A stretch of DNA of 64,000 bases from Arcobacter sp. F155 (GCF_004116455.1 NZ_PDJU01000004.1:62001-126000); one strand, 5' to 3'; shown: positions 7,415-17,416, counted from the stretch's first letter. Made by a program: numbers and translations. The notes: generated by a model not told the origin, from the sequence alone.

Positions 7415-9907
7415 ATGAGTGATACAATCAGCTTAACAATTAACGGAAAAGTTGTTGAAGCTAAAAGTGATGAGACTGTATTAAACACAGCAAGGGCAAA
7501 TGATATTTTTATTCCTGCTTTATGTTATCTAACAAGATGTTCTCCTACACTAGCTTGTAGACTTTGTCTTGTAGAAGCAGATGGAAAACAAATCTATGCT
7601 TGTAATGCTAAAGTAAAAGAGGGGATGAATGTAACAACTTCAACTCCTAATATCGAAAAAGAAAGACGTGCAATAATGGAGGTTTACGATGTAAACCATC
7701 CCTTACAGTGTGGAGTTTGTGACCAAAGTGGAGAGTGTGAATTACAAAACTATACTCTTTATATGAAACTAGATTCTCAAAGTTATTCTATTAAAGATGT
7801 GCCAAGACCAACACAACACTGGGGAGTTATGAATTATGACCCAGGTCTTTGTATTGTTTGTGAAAAGTGTGTAACTGTTTGTAAAGATATGATTGGTTCA
7901 AATGCCTTAAGTACTGTAAAAAGAGGTTCTGAAGCAATTGATAAGACATTTAAAGATGAGATGCCAAAAGATGCATACTCTATGTGGAATAAACTAAATA
8001 AGTCACTTATTGGTTTTGAAGAAGATAATTGTACTGATTGTGGTGAGTGTATTTCTGTTTGCCCTGTTGGAGCCTTAGTTTCAAATGATTTCCAATATAA
8101 ATCAAATGCTTGGGAACTTACAAGAGTTCCAGCTGCAAATCCTCACTCTAGTGATTGTGCATTTATGTATTATGAAACAAAACATACATCTGTAGATGAT
8201 GCAAGTCCTAAAATCTACAGAGTTACAAATGAACATCACTATTCAACACTGAATGGTGCAGCAAGATTTGCCTATGATTTTGAAAATAAAACTCAAGGAA
8301 AAGATGAAAAAGCTTTTGATGAAGCAATAGAAGCTTTCAAAAAAGCTGACTCGATAAAGTTTAATTCATATATTACAAATGAAGAGGCTTTAATCTTACA
8401 AAAGCTTGCTTTAAAAACAGGAGCAAAACTAGTAAATAAAGATGCCTTTAGATTTAAAAGATTTATGCAAAACTATAGTTTAACTTCTGGAAAATCTCTT
8501 TACTCTTCAAGCTTAAAAGATGTGCATAACTCAAACTTTGTGGTATCTATTGGAGCATATTTAAAATCTGATTTACCAAGTGCTAGATATGCCTTTAATA
8601 ACTCAGTTATTATGAATAAAGGTGCGGGGTTATATTTTCATCCTGTGCAAGACCCAGTTATGGAAAAAGTTGGGAAAAAAGGTAAAACAACAGAGTTTAT
8701 CTATCATAAACCAAATGTTGAAAGCTCAATTTTATACCTTATCTTACATCTATTTGCAAATGACTTACCTCTTGAAGTTCAAGAATTTATTGACTCTAAA
8801 AAAGAGCAAAGAACTAAGACAGTTGTTGAGTCTAAAAAAGAGCAAGTTATAGAACTTGTAAAAGATGAAGAGACAGGTGAAGAAAAAGAGGTAAAAAAAC
8901 TTGTTACTAAAAAAGAAGAAAAACAAGTAGAGTTTGAATATACAAAGTTTTTAGATGATATTCAAAAAGATGAAACATTCTTAGAACTAGTTGATTCAAT
9001 GCTTGCAAAAAAAGATAAGTTTTCATTAATCATTGGTGAAGATTTAATTCATAATGAAAACTATGAAGAATTAGCAAAACTTTGTGGTCTGATTGAAAAT
9101 TACACTTCTTTTGATGTAGTTGTAATTCCATCTCAAACAAACACTTTAGGGGTTAGTCTTATTTGTGATGAACTAGTGGAAGAAGAAACAGGTTTTGTCA
9201 TCGGATACAATGAAAAAGCAGACTTTGAATTAAGTGCTTTAAACAATGATTTAAGTGAAGGTAAACTTGATATGCCAGCACTTAATCAACAAGAGGGAAC
9301 TTTCACTAATATTGATAAGAAAATCATTCCTACAAATGTAGCAATTGATTATAAGGGTTATGTATTAAATGACCTTGCAAATGAGATTTTAGAGTGTGAT
9401 GTTGATCATACAATAGAGTATACAAGTAAACTTCCTTTAACTAAAGGTTATTGCGGTTTAGAGTTTGATGACCTGCCTAATTACTTTGGAAACAATAGAG
9501 CTGAGTACAGAGGTTATGATTTAAAAGCCAATGATATTGAAGTAAGTGAAAAGCTTGGTTTAAAAGTTTTAACTCCTTTAGCTTTAGCAACAGAAGAAAA
9601 TGAAATCATTATTTATAAAGCAAACCCTATAAACCAGTTTAATGAATTCACAGCAATTGCTCACGAGTTTAAAGATGAGCTTCAAAGTGGGGTTTTCTTC
9701 TCAAAAGCTTTATTTGAAAAACTTGAACTAGAAGAGAATCAAGAAGTTAATGTTCAAGTAGGTGAAGTGCAAAGAACTTTAAAAGCTTATTGTGAAAATC
9801 AAATTGATGGAGAAATTGCTTTAGTTTCTACTTTTGAAAAAGATTTAGATACTAAGGTGTTTTTTGAAGATTCAAGATATGCAGTAGCAAAAGTTATGAA
9901 GGTATAA
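7415..9907 (+). CDS. nuoG: Complex I subunit G (iron-sulfur clusters)
   Basis: The 830-residue subunit begins with a [2Fe-2S] ferredoxin domain (Cys37, 48, 51, 63), then the H-x3-C-x2-C-x5-C site (His95, Cys99, 102, 108), then two [4Fe-4S] motifs (Cys146/149/152/156 and Cys206/209/212/216). The remaining 600 residues are a strongly diverged molybdopterin-oxidoreductase-like domain with a charged Lys/Glu-rich linker at about 463-512. With no NuoF present, the N-terminal clusters are the likely electron entry point from a reduced flavodoxin or ferredoxin (established for Campylobacter, inferred here). It starts two bases after the preceding stop. Confidence 0.95.
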   Translation: MSDTISLTINGKVVEAKSDETVLNTARANDIFIPALCYLTRCSPTLACRLCLVEADGKQIYACNAKVKEGMNVTTSTPNIEKERRAIMEVYDVNHPLQCGVCDQSGECELQNYTLYMKLDSQSYSIKDVPRPTQHWGVMNYDPGLCIVCEKCVTVCKDMIGSNALSTVKRGSEAIDKTFKDEMPKDAYSMWNKLNKSLIGFEEDNCTDCGECISVCPVGALVSNDFQYKSNAWELTRVPAANPHSSDCAFMYYETKHTSVDDASPKIYRVTNEHHYSTLNGAARFAYDFENKTQGKDEKAFDEAIEAFKKADSIKFNSYITNEEALILQKLALKTGAKLVNKDAFRFKRFMQNYSLTSGKSLYSSSLKDVHNSNFVVSIGAYLKSDLPSARYAFNNSVIMNKGAGLYFHPVQDPVMEKVGKKGKTTEFIYHKPNVESSILYLILHLFANDLPLEVQEFIDSKKEQRTKTVVESKKEQVIELVKDEETGEEKEVKKLVTKKEEKQVEFEYTKFLDDIQKDETFLELVDSMLAKKDKFSLIIGEDLIHNENYEELAKLCGLIENYTSFDVVVIPSQTNTLGVSLICDELVEEETGFVIGYNEKADFELSALNNDLSEGKLDMPALNQQEGTFTNIDKKIIPTNVAIDYKGYVLNDLANEILECDVDHTIEYTSKLPLTKGYCGLEFDDLPNYFGNNRAEYRGYDLKANDIEVSEKLGLKVLTPLALATEENEIIIYKANPINQFNEFTAIAHEFKDELQSGVFFSKALFEKLELEENQEVNVQVGEVQRTLKAYCENQIDGEIALVSTFEKDLDTKVFFEDSRYAVAKVMKV

Positions 9908-9908
9908 A

Positions 9909-10901
9909 ATGGAAACTTCAATTTTAATAGAAACAGTTGTTAAAGCCGTAGTTGTACTTTCTGTATTTGCAGCACTTGCAGGTTTTACAACATATATTGA
10001 AAGAAAGATACTAGCTTTTATGCAAAGAAGACTAGGTCCTACTAATGTGGGTCCTTATGGTCTTTTACAACTTGCAGCAGATGGAATAAAACTTTTTACA
10101 AAAGAAGACTTTATCCCTGCAAATGCAGCAAAGCCAGTGTTTATGATAGCTCCAATTATTACTGCTTCAACTGCTTTTATAGCAATGACAGCAGTTCCAT
10201 TTTTCCCAGAGTTTGAACTATTTGGTTACACAGTAAGACCAATTATTGCAGATATAAATGTAGGTGTGTTATTTGTACTTGGAGTAGCTTCTGTAGGTCT
10301 TTATGGACCACTATTAGCAGGAATGAGTTCTTCAAATAAGTGGGCACTTTTAGGGGGAGCTAGAACAGCTATTCAACTTTTATCTTATGAAGTTGTTTCA
10401 GGACTAGCACTACTTGCACCTTTAATGTTAGTTGGAAGTTTATCTTTAATCGATATAAACAACTACCAAGCAGGTGGTTTTACTAATTGGATTATTTGGT
10501 CTCAACCTTTAGCTTTTATTTTGTTTGTAATTGCAGGTTTTGCTGAAACAAATAGAACACCTTTTGACCTTTTAGAGCATGAAGCTGAGATTGTAGCAGG
10601 ATATGCAACTGAGTATTCAGGTCTTAGATGGGGAATGTTTTTTATAGGTGAGTATGCAAATCTATTTACGGTTTGTTTCTTAATCTCACTTATTTTCCTT
10701 GGTGGGTTTAATGATCTTTGGTTTATTCCAGGTGGTTTAGCAATTGTACTAAAAGTAATGATGTTAATTTTCTTCTTCCTTTGGACAAGAGCTTCATGGC
10801 CTCATATTAGACCAGACCAACTTATGTGGCTTTGCTGGAAAGTTTTAATGCCATTAGCAGTGATAAATATTTTAGTCACTGGTTTTGTATTGATGTTTTA
10901 G
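9909..10901 (+). CDS. nuoH: Complex I subunit H
   Basis: The 330-residue integral membrane protein has about eight transmembrane segments. Family signatures include E-R-K-I-L-A-F-M-Q-R-R-L-G-P-T-N-V-G-P near residue 31 and A-E-T-N-R-T-P-F-D-L-L-E-H-E-A-E-I-V-A-G near residue 212, the latter carrying the acidic residues that link quinone chemistry to proton movement. It starts one base after the nuoG stop. Length and motifs are typical. Confidence 0.96.
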   Translation: METSILIETVVKAVVVLSVFAALAGFTTYIERKILAFMQRRLGPTNVGPYGLLQLAADGIKLFTKEDFIPANAAKPVFMIAPIITASTAFIAMTAVPFFPEFELFGYTVRPIIADINVGVLFVLGVASVGLYGPLLAGMSSSNKWALLGGARTAIQLLSYEVVSGLALLAPLMLVGSLSLIDINNYQAGGFTNWIIWSQPLAFILFVIAGFAETNRTPFDLLEHEAEIVAGYATEYSGLRWGMFFIGEYANLFTVCFLISLIFLGGFNDLWFIPGGLAIVLKVMMLIFFFLWTRASWPHIRPDQLMWLCWKVLMPLAVINILVTGFVLMF

Positions 10902-10907
10902 GATTAG

Positions 10908-11534
10908 ATGATGAGTTTAGAGAAACTAAAAAACAGAGACGTTAGCGTTGATGATTATATAAATATATTTGAAGACAATTATCCAAAAACTTCATGGGGA
11001 CAGTTTAAACAAGTAGTAAAAAGGTCACTAAAAGGTGAACTTTTCAAAGGACTTGGGATTGTTCTAAATATCATGAGACAAGCACTTTTCAAAGGTGAAA
11101 TGCAAACAGTTCAATATCCAGCTGAAAAGCTTCCAATTGGACCTAGATATAGAGCAGTACATAAACTACTTGCTCTTTTAGAGTCAGGTGAAAATAGATG
11201 TATTGGTTGTGGCCTTTGTGAAAAGATTTGTATTGCTGATTGTATTAGAATGGATACTAGAATTGATGAAAATTCTAGAAAAGAAGTACTTGAATATACA
11301 ATTAACATGGGTAGATGTATCTTTTGTGGTTATTGTGCAGAAGTTTGCCCAGAGCTTGCAATTGTTCATGGTGGAAGATATGAAAATGCAAGTGAGCAAA
11401 GAGCGCATTTTGCTTTAAAAGAGGATTTATTAACACCTCTTGATAAATTGTTAGAGCAAAAAGAGTACCCAGGTTTTGGTGCTGTATCTCCGGATGCAGA
11501 TGAAAAAATTAAAAAAACACCACTTTCATATTAA
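10908..11534 (+). CDS. nuoI: Complex I subunit I (two [4Fe-4S] clusters)
   Basis: The 208-residue ferredoxin-like subunit carries two C-x2-C-x2-C-x3-C motifs: Cys98/101/104/108 and Cys137/140/143/147 (C-I-F-C-G-Y-C-A-E-V-C-P). They hold clusters N6a and N6b, which pass electrons from NuoG to NuoB. Two consecutive ATG codons (10908, 10911) are possible starts; AGGA at 10900-10903 is better spaced for the second. The N-terminal region is longer than in E. coli NuoI. Confidence 0.95.
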   Translation: MMSLEKLKNRDVSVDDYINIFEDNYPKTSWGQFKQVVKRSLKGELFKGLGIVLNIMRQALFKGEMQTVQYPAEKLPIGPRYRAVHKLLALLESGENRCIGCGLCEKICIADCIRMDTRIDENSRKEVLEYTINMGRCIFCGYCAEVCPELAIVHGGRYENASEQRAHFALKEDLLTPLDKLLEQKEYPGFGAVSPDADEKIKKTPLSY

Positions 11535-11543
11535 GGAGTTTGA

Positions 11544-12119
11544 ATGTTTGAAATCGTAGCTTTTTATCTTTTCGCATTTTTAACTGTAACGATGTTTTCA
11601 ATTACAGTTTTTACAAATAACTCTTTATATGCATTAAGCTCACTAGCGGCTGGAATGATTTTTATTTCAGCTTTCTTTTTCCTTTTAGGAGCGGAGTTTT
11701 TAGGTGCTGTGCAAATTGTTGTTTATACAGGTGCTGTAATGGCTTTATATGCCTTTGGTATGATGTTCTTTGACTCTTTATCAACGGTAAAAGAGAAAAT
11801 TAAAAACCCAAGATTGGTATTTTTATTAACAGGTATTTCTGCTTTAGTTGTAGTTTTAATTTTTACAGCTCCAATTGTAGCTACAAATATCGAAGCACAC
11901 TATCCAATAAATAGTGAATGGGGAAATTCACAACAAGTTGGAATCGTACTTTTTACTAAATATTTAGTTCCCTTTGAAGTTGCAGCTGTAATGCTTTTAG
12001 TTGCTATGATTGGTGGAATTATTTTAGCTGGTAAAAAAATGGATGTATCATATACTGAACTTAGTGAAGAGCAAATTGATGAATTTGAGAAAGAGCAAAA
12101 AGAAAAGGAGACTAAGTAA
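11544..12119 (+). CDS. nuoJ: Complex I subunit J
   Basis: The 191-residue membrane protein has five predicted transmembrane segments and the conserved stretch E-F-L-G-A-V-Q-I-V-V-Y-T-G-A-V (about 51-65), which forms the pi-bulge helix of the family. A charged tail rich in Glu and Lys (about 170-191) is cytoplasmic. AGGAG near its end serves as the ribosome binding site for nuoK, which begins immediately after the stop. Confidence 0.94.
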   Translation: MFEIVAFYLFAFLTVTMFSITVFTNNSLYALSSLAAGMIFISAFFFLLGAEFLGAVQIVVYTGAVMALYAFGMMFFDSLSTVKEKIKNPRLVFLLTGISALVVVLIFTAPIVATNIEAHYPINSEWGNSQQVGIVLFTKYLVPFEVAAVMLLVAMIGGIILAGKKMDVSYTELSEEQIDEFEKEQKEKETK

Positions 12120-12419
12120 ATGACTTTAAATGCATACTTAATTTTATCAGCAGTACTTTTCTTTATAGGTATGATTGGAGTATTAAGAAGAAAAAATCTT
12201 CTTATGCTTTTTTTCTCAACGGAAATTATGTTAAATGCAGTAAATGTTGGACTTGCAGCTGTATCAAAGTTTCATGAAGATATCACAGGTCAGATGTTTG
12301 CCTTTTTTATTATTGCAATTGCAGCAAGTGAAGTTGCTATTGGACTTGGACTTCTTATTCTTTGGTACAAGAAAAAAGGTTCAATCAATCTTGATACTCT
12401 ACAAAGTATGAAAGGCTAA
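12120..12419 (+). CDS. nuoK: Complex I subunit K
   Basis: The 99-residue protein has three transmembrane helices. It contains the conserved acidic residue of helix 2 (S-T-E-I-M-L-N-A-V-N, Glu36) and that of helix 3 (A-S-E-V-A-I-G-L-G-L, Glu near 72), both used in proton translocation. Length and position between nuoJ and nuoL are standard. Confidence 0.95.
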   Translation: MTLNAYLILSAVLFFIGMIGVLRRKNLLMLFFSTEIMLNAVNVGLAAVSKFHEDITGQMFAFFIIAIAASEVAIGLGLLILWYKKKGSINLDTLQSMKG

Positions 12420-12430
12420 GGGGAATGTTT

Positions 12431-14374
12431 ATGGAAAACTATTTATATATTGCCCTTTTTGCTCCACTTGTAGGCTCACTAATAGCAACACTATTTGCAA
12501 ACAGTCCAAAACAGAATTTTATCGGAGTATTAACAACACTTTTAATTGCTGTTTCAATGTTTGCATCTTTAAAACTTTTATATTTTGTGTATTCAACTGA
12601 TGTAGTAGTTTCAGCAAAACTTTTCTCTTGGATAGAAATAGGTAATTTATCTATTCCTTTTGGTTTTGTAGTTGACCAAGTAAGTGTTGTGATGATGGTT
12701 GTTGTAACTGTTGTTTCAACTATGGTTCATATTCATTCTATTGGTTATATGGAGCATGATAAAAGTTTTAATAGATTTTTTGCATGGCTTAGTGCCTTTG
12801 TATTTTCAATGATGATACTTGTTATGAGTGATAACTTTGCAGGATTGTTTATTGGATGGGAAGGTGTTGGACTTTGTTCTTGGGGATTAATTGGCTTTTG
12901 GTATCACAAAAAAGACCAAGAATTATCAAATGATATTAAGAAATCACCGTTTTCAACCCTTTCACCATTTTCTTCTATTTCACCTGCCTTTGCAGCAAAT
13001 GAAGCATTTATCACAAATAGAATTGCAGACTTAGCAATGCTTCTAGGAATGTTCTTGATTTTTTGGAACTTAGGAAGTTTACAATATGATGTGGTATTTG
13101 CAAATATAATTGCACTAGATAATAGTTTAATTGTAGCTATTGCAGTACTTCTATTTATAGGAGCAATGGGTAAATCAGCACAATTTCCTTTTAATCAATG
13201 GCTTGCAAATGCAATGGAAGGACCAACTCCTGTTTCAGCACTAATTCATGCTGCAACAATGGTAACAGCAGGAGTTTACTTAGTAATAAGAGCAAATGAG
13301 ATTTTTGTAGCAGTTCCAAGTGTAGGAAATTTTATAGCTGCCCTTGGTGCTTTTGTAGCAATTGGGGCTGCACTTATGGCACTAGTAGCTACTAATATTA
13401 AAAAAATCATTGCCTTTTCTACTTTATCACAGCTTGGATATATGTTTGTAGCAGCTGGTCTTGGAGCTTATTGGGTGGCACTATTTCACCTTGCAACTCA
13501 TGCTTTCTTTAAATCAGTTCTATTTTTAGGTGCTGGAAATGTAATGCATGCTCTTAATGATGAAATCAACATCAAAAATATGGGTGGTTTATATAAGCAT
13601 ATGAAAGGTACAGCAATTATTATGATAATTGCTTCTTTAGCTCTTGCTGGAATTTTCCCATTAGCAGGTTTCTTCTCAAAAGATTTAATTTTAGAAGTTG
13701 CCTTTGGAAGCCATAGTTTTATTATCTGGGTAGTGTTATTTATAACAGCAGGACTTACGGCATTTTATTCATTTAGACTTATTATGTATGTGTTTTTTGG
13801 AAAAGAGAACTTCAAAGAGTTTAATTACCATCCTCACGAAGCAAAGAGTTTTGTAATAGCTTCAATGTCTATTTTAGCTCTTCTTTCAATAGTTGCAGGG
13901 TGGTTTAAACCTTTATTTGTAGAGTTTGTAACTAAAAAACTTCCAGTTTTAAATGTGCACTTGGATTATTCAACTATTTATTTATTAATAGTTGCTACAA
14001 GTGCTATCGTTTTAATAGCAATTGCCTTTGCAGTGTTTAGATTTAGAAAAAAGCAAACTTATTTATCTTCTTCTTTAGAAGGTAAGTTTTTCTATAAACT
14101 GTTAGCAAATCAGTTTTATATTCCACATTTTATAGAGAGTATTGTGAATAAGTCATATCTAATTCTTTCAATAATTGCTTTTAAAGTTTTTGATATGAAG
14201 ATAATAGATTTTATAGTTGATGGAATTGCAAAAGTGATTTATAAAAGTGGTGATAAAGCAAGAGTTTCTCAAAATGGAAATTTATCAAGTTCATTAAGAC
14301 TAATGGTTTTAGGAATAGTTTTCCTTTTAGTCTTAGGTATTGTTTTAGCAGTAGCAAGCCAAGGGGTTTATTAA
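12431..14374 (+). CDS. nuoL: Complex I subunit L (antiporter-like)
   Basis: This large proton-pumping subunit has about 16 transmembrane segments and a C-terminal lateral helix. I prefer the ATG at 12431, giving 647 residues, because AAGGGGA (12418-12424) is correctly spaced before it; the in-frame ATG at 12425 abuts the site. The core motif N-x-M-E-G-P-T-P-V-S-A-L-I-H-A-A-T-M-V-T-A-G-V-Y is intact. An unusual Ser/Pro-rich insertion (K-S-P-F-S-T-L-S-P-F-S-S-I-S-P) interrupts the loop before A-N-E-A-F-I-T-N-R at about residues 165-190, where most relatives go almost directly from the W-Y motif to A-N-K-A-F. Confidence 0.95.
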   Translation: MENYLYIALFAPLVGSLIATLFANSPKQNFIGVLTTLLIAVSMFASLKLLYFVYSTDVVVSAKLFSWIEIGNLSIPFGFVVDQVSVVMMVVVTVVSTMVHIHSIGYMEHDKSFNRFFAWLSAFVFSMMILVMSDNFAGLFIGWEGVGLCSWGLIGFWYHKKDQELSNDIKKSPFSTLSPFSSISPAFAANEAFITNRIADLAMLLGMFLIFWNLGSLQYDVVFANIIALDNSLIVAIAVLLFIGAMGKSAQFPFNQWLANAMEGPTPVSALIHAATMVTAGVYLVIRANEIFVAVPSVGNFIAALGAFVAIGAALMALVATNIKKIIAFSTLSQLGYMFVAAGLGAYWVALFHLATHAFFKSVLFLGAGNVMHALNDEINIKNMGGLYKHMKGTAIIMIIASLALAGIFPLAGFFSKDLILEVAFGSHSFIIWVVLFITAGLTAFYSFRLIMYVFFGKENFKEFNYHPHEAKSFVIASMSILALLSIVAGWFKPLFVEFVTKKLPVLNVHLDYSTIYLLIVATSAIVLIAIAFAVFRFRKKQTYLSSSLEGKFFYKLLANQFYIPHFIESIVNKSYLILSIIAFKVFDMKIIDFIVDGIAKVIYKSGDKARVSQNGNLSSSLRLMVLGIVFLLVLGIVLAVASQGVY

Positions 14375-14375
14375 G

Positions 14376-15902
14376 ATGGAATATATTTTATCAATATTAA
14401 TATTTTTTCCAGCATTTGCAGCGATAGTAGGGTTTTTAGTAAAACAAGACTCTATTAAAGCTTATGGAATATGTGTTACTGCTATGCAGTTTGTTTTATC
14501 ACTTGTTCTTTGGATGAACTTTGATGTAAATGAAGGGCAAATGCAGTTTACACATATCATTCCTATTATTAGTTCATATGGAATAAATTATCATGTGGGA
14601 GTTGATGGTATCTCACTATTTTTAGTGATTATGACAACTTTTATGACTATGATTTCTCTTATTGGACTTAGTGAAAAAAGAGATTTAAAGAATCTAGTTA
14701 TTACTGTACTATTTTTAGAAATGACTATGGTAGGAGTATTTTTAGCCCTTGATGCAATTATTTTCTATGCTTTCTGGGAGTTATCATTAGTACCTATGCT
14801 TTATATTATTGGAGCATGGGGTGGGAAGTTAAGAATCTACGCTTCTATAAAGTTCTTCTTATATACTTTTTTAGGTTCTTTAATTATGCTTGTGGGAATG
14901 CTTTATTTAGCTTATGTTTATTATATAACAACAGGAACTTATAGCTTTAGTTTACAAGATTGGAATATGATGATACTTCCATTTGATATGCAATTTTGGT
15001 TATTTATTGCATTCTTTTGTGGTTTTGCTGTTAAAGTTCCAATGTTCCCATTCCATACTTGGCTTCCTTATGCACATGGACAGGCACCAACAATTGGTTC
15101 TGTAATCCTTGCAGCTGTTTTACTTAAAATGGGAACATATGGTTTTGTGAGATTCTCATTACCACTTTTCCCTGATGCAAGTGTTTACTTTACAATTCCA
15201 ATGGCTATCTTAGCTTTAATTGCAATTGTTTATACAGCAATGGTAGCTTATGCTCAAGAAGATATGAAACAGGTTATTGCTTACTCTTCTGTTTCTCATA
15301 TGGGTGTGATTATCTTAGGAATTTTTGCACTAAATGTTGAAGGAATTGGTGGAGCAATTTTTCTTATGATTTCCCATGGTATTGTTTCGGGAGCTCTGTT
15401 TATGTTAGTTGGGGTTGTTTATGACAGAACCCACACTAAGATGATAAAAGATTATGGTGGAATAGCAAGAGTTATGCCAAAGTATGCAACTATATTTGCA
15501 ATTATGCTTATGGCATCAATTGGACTTCCTCTAACTATAGGATTTGTAGGTGAGTTTTTATCTCTTCTTGGATTTTTTAAAGTAAGTGCAACTTTAACTT
15601 TAATAGCTGGACTTACAATTATTTTTGGAGCAGTTTATATGTTAACAATGTATAAAAAAGTTTTCTTTGGTCCAATAAAAAATGAAAAAAACCATGAGTT
15701 AAAAGATTTAAATAAAAGAGAGTTAAGTGCTTTAATTCCATTAGTTGCTTTAGTTGTGATTTTAGGTGTTTATCCAAAACCTATTTTAAAGCCAGTGGAA
15801 ACTTCTGTGAATCATGTAGTTGAGGTTATGAAAATAAAAGCTTTAGAAGATAAAACAAGAGTTGAAATATTAAATAGAAACTCAATTGAAGGAGCTAGAT
15901 AA
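14376..15902 (+). CDS. nuoM: Complex I subunit M (antiporter-like)
   Basis: The 508-residue membrane protein belongs to the Mrp-antiporter-like family. Conserved features include F-Y-A-F-W-E-L-S-L-V-P-M (catalytic Glu in helix 5), K-V-P-M-F-P-F-H-T-W-L-P-Y-A-H-G-Q-A-P and the helix with A-Y-S-S-V-S-H-M-G. It forms one of the three proton channels of the membrane arm. The stop overlaps the nuoN start by one base (TAATG). Confidence 0.96.
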   Translation: MEYILSILIFFPAFAAIVGFLVKQDSIKAYGICVTAMQFVLSLVLWMNFDVNEGQMQFTHIIPIISSYGINYHVGVDGISLFLVIMTTFMTMISLIGLSEKRDLKNLVITVLFLEMTMVGVFLALDAIIFYAFWELSLVPMLYIIGAWGGKLRIYASIKFFLYTFLGSLIMLVGMLYLAYVYYITTGTYSFSLQDWNMMILPFDMQFWLFIAFFCGFAVKVPMFPFHTWLPYAHGQAPTIGSVILAAVLLKMGTYGFVRFSLPLFPDASVYFTIPMAILALIAIVYTAMVAYAQEDMKQVIAYSSVSHMGVIILGIFALNVEGIGGAIFLMISHGIVSGALFMLVGVVYDRTHTKMIKDYGGIARVMPKYATIFAIMLMASIGLPLTIGFVGEFLSLLGFFKVSATLTLIAGLTIIFGAVYMLTMYKKVFFGPIKNEKNHELKDLNKRELSALIPLVALVVILGVYPKPILKPVETSVNHVVEVMKIKALEDKTRVEILNRNSIEGAR

Positions 15903-17392
15903 TGAATAGTATCCCACCAATTGCAATTGAGTTTGCAAGTTTAAATTTCCCAACAATTGTTCCTATGATTATAGCTATTGTTGGGGCATTGGTTATTTTA
16001 ATAATTGATTTAATAAATAAAAACCTTGATAAATCACTTTATGTGATGATTGCAGTTCTGTTTTTAATTATTGATTTAGGTGTAATTATTGGTTTTACTT
16101 CCGATGTAAGGGGTTTCTTTGACCTTTTATTAGTTGATGGAATTGCTATATTATCTCAAGGAATTATAGTACTTGCTTCGCTATTTTTTGTTCTTACAGC
16201 TATGGGGAAACTAAGATTCCAAGAGTATAGATACCCTGAATACTTTGCACTGTATTTATTTATGGTAGCAGGGTTCCAGTTTATGGTAAGTTCTGATTCT
16301 CTTATCTTAATCCTTGTAGGACTTGAAACAGCATCTATGGCTCTTTATACAATTATTGCAATGCATAATAGAACAAATGCTTTAGAAGCTGCAATAAAAT
16401 ACTTTACAATGGGTGCTTTATCAACTGCATTTTTTGCCTTTGGTTCATTGATTTTTTATGCTGTAACAGGAACTGTAGAGCTTGGAAAAGTATCTGAAGT
16501 TTTAGTTGCTTCAAACTATGAAAACTATCCATTAGTTCTTTTAGGTGTAATATTTATGCTTGGGGCTTTAGGATTTAAATTATCATTAGTTCCTTACCAT
16601 ACTTGGGTAGCTGATGTTTATGAAGGTTCAACGGCAGCTCTTGCAGGTTTCTTATCTATTGTTCCAAAGATGGCTGCTTTTGTAGTAGCTTTAAGATTTT
16701 TTGAAATATTTATAGCAAGTGGTGACCCATTTGTTGAGGTGATTTTATATGTAACGGTTGTATTAACAATCACTATTCCAAATATAATTGCCCTTTTACA
16801 AAATGACATAAGTAGAATGCTTGCATATTCGTCTATTTCAAATGCAGGTTTTGCAATGACAGCTATTTTAATTGGAAGTACACAAGCAACACAGGCTCTA
16901 TTTTTATACTGGTTAATGTTCTTAATTACTAACCTTGGAGCATTTTCAATGTTATGGATAAATAGAAGTAAAGATAGTAGTAGTTTCTCTTCTGACCATG
17001 CTATGGAAAAATACTCAGGACTAATAAAAAAAGAGCCATTTTCTGCTCTTATGATGGGATTATTTTTATTCTCTCTTGCAGGAATACCTCCTTTTGCACT
17101 ATTTTGGGGAAAACTATATTTAATTGGAAGTGCTGTAAATGGCGGATATTTAATCTTAGCCTTAATTATGGTTTTAAACTCTGCTATTGCAGGTTATTAT
17201 TACTTAAAGCCAATTGTATATATGTTCTTAAAAGATGCAAATGAAGAAGTTGAAGTTAAGTTTTTAGCAAACTCAACACCTGTAATAAAAGCTGTTATAG
17301 GTTTTTGTGCGGTTTTAGTAGTATTTTCAATTCTTTTAATAGAACCATTATTAGAAATAATCTCTTATTATGTTCAAATCTCAGGATACTAG
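15902..17392 (+). CDS. nuoN: Complex I subunit N (antiporter-like)
   Basis: The 496-residue product is the third antiporter-like subunit, with about 14 transmembrane segments. Markers are V-G-L-E-T-A-S-M-A-L-Y (catalytic Glu), F-K-L-S-L-V-P-Y-H-T-W-V-A-D-V-Y-E-G and A-Y-S-S-I-S-N-A-G. It closes the operon. Its TAG stop lies inside the first arm of a hairpin shared with the convergent porin gene. Confidence 0.96.
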   Translation: MNSIPPIAIEFASLNFPTIVPMIIAIVGALVILIIDLINKNLDKSLYVMIAVLFLIIDLGVIIGFTSDVRGFFDLLLVDGIAILSQGIIVLASLFFVLTAMGKLRFQEYRYPEYFALYLFMVAGFQFMVSSDSLILILVGLETASMALYTIIAMHNRTNALEAAIKYFTMGALSTAFFAFGSLIFYAVTGTVELGKVSEVLVASNYENYPLVLLGVIFMLGALGFKLSLVPYHTWVADVYEGSTAALAGFLSIVPKMAAFVVALRFFEIFIASGDPFVEVILYVTVVLTITIPNIIALLQNDISRMLAYSSISNAGFAMTAILIGSTQATQALFLYWLMFLITNLGAFSMLWINRSKDSSSFSSDHAMEKYSGLIKKEPFSALMMGLFLFSLAGIPPFALFWGKLYLIGSAVNGGYLILALIMVLNSAIAGYYYLKPIVYMFLKDANEEVEVKFLANSTPVIKAVIGFCAVLVVFSILLIEPLLEIISYYVQISGY

Positions 17393-17408
17393 GAAAAATC
17401 CTAGTATC
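17385..17408. terminator. Hairpin between convergent nuoN and porin genes
   Basis: A perfect 10-bp inverted repeat, GATACTAGGA (17385-17394) and TCCTAGTATC (17399-17408), with a 4-base A loop, lies exactly where the nuo operon and the porin gene converge. It includes the nuoN stop codon. No long U tract follows on either strand, so its strength as an intrinsic terminator is uncertain, but a bidirectional role fits its position. Confidence 0.6.
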
Positions 17409-17416
17409 TAAAGCTT

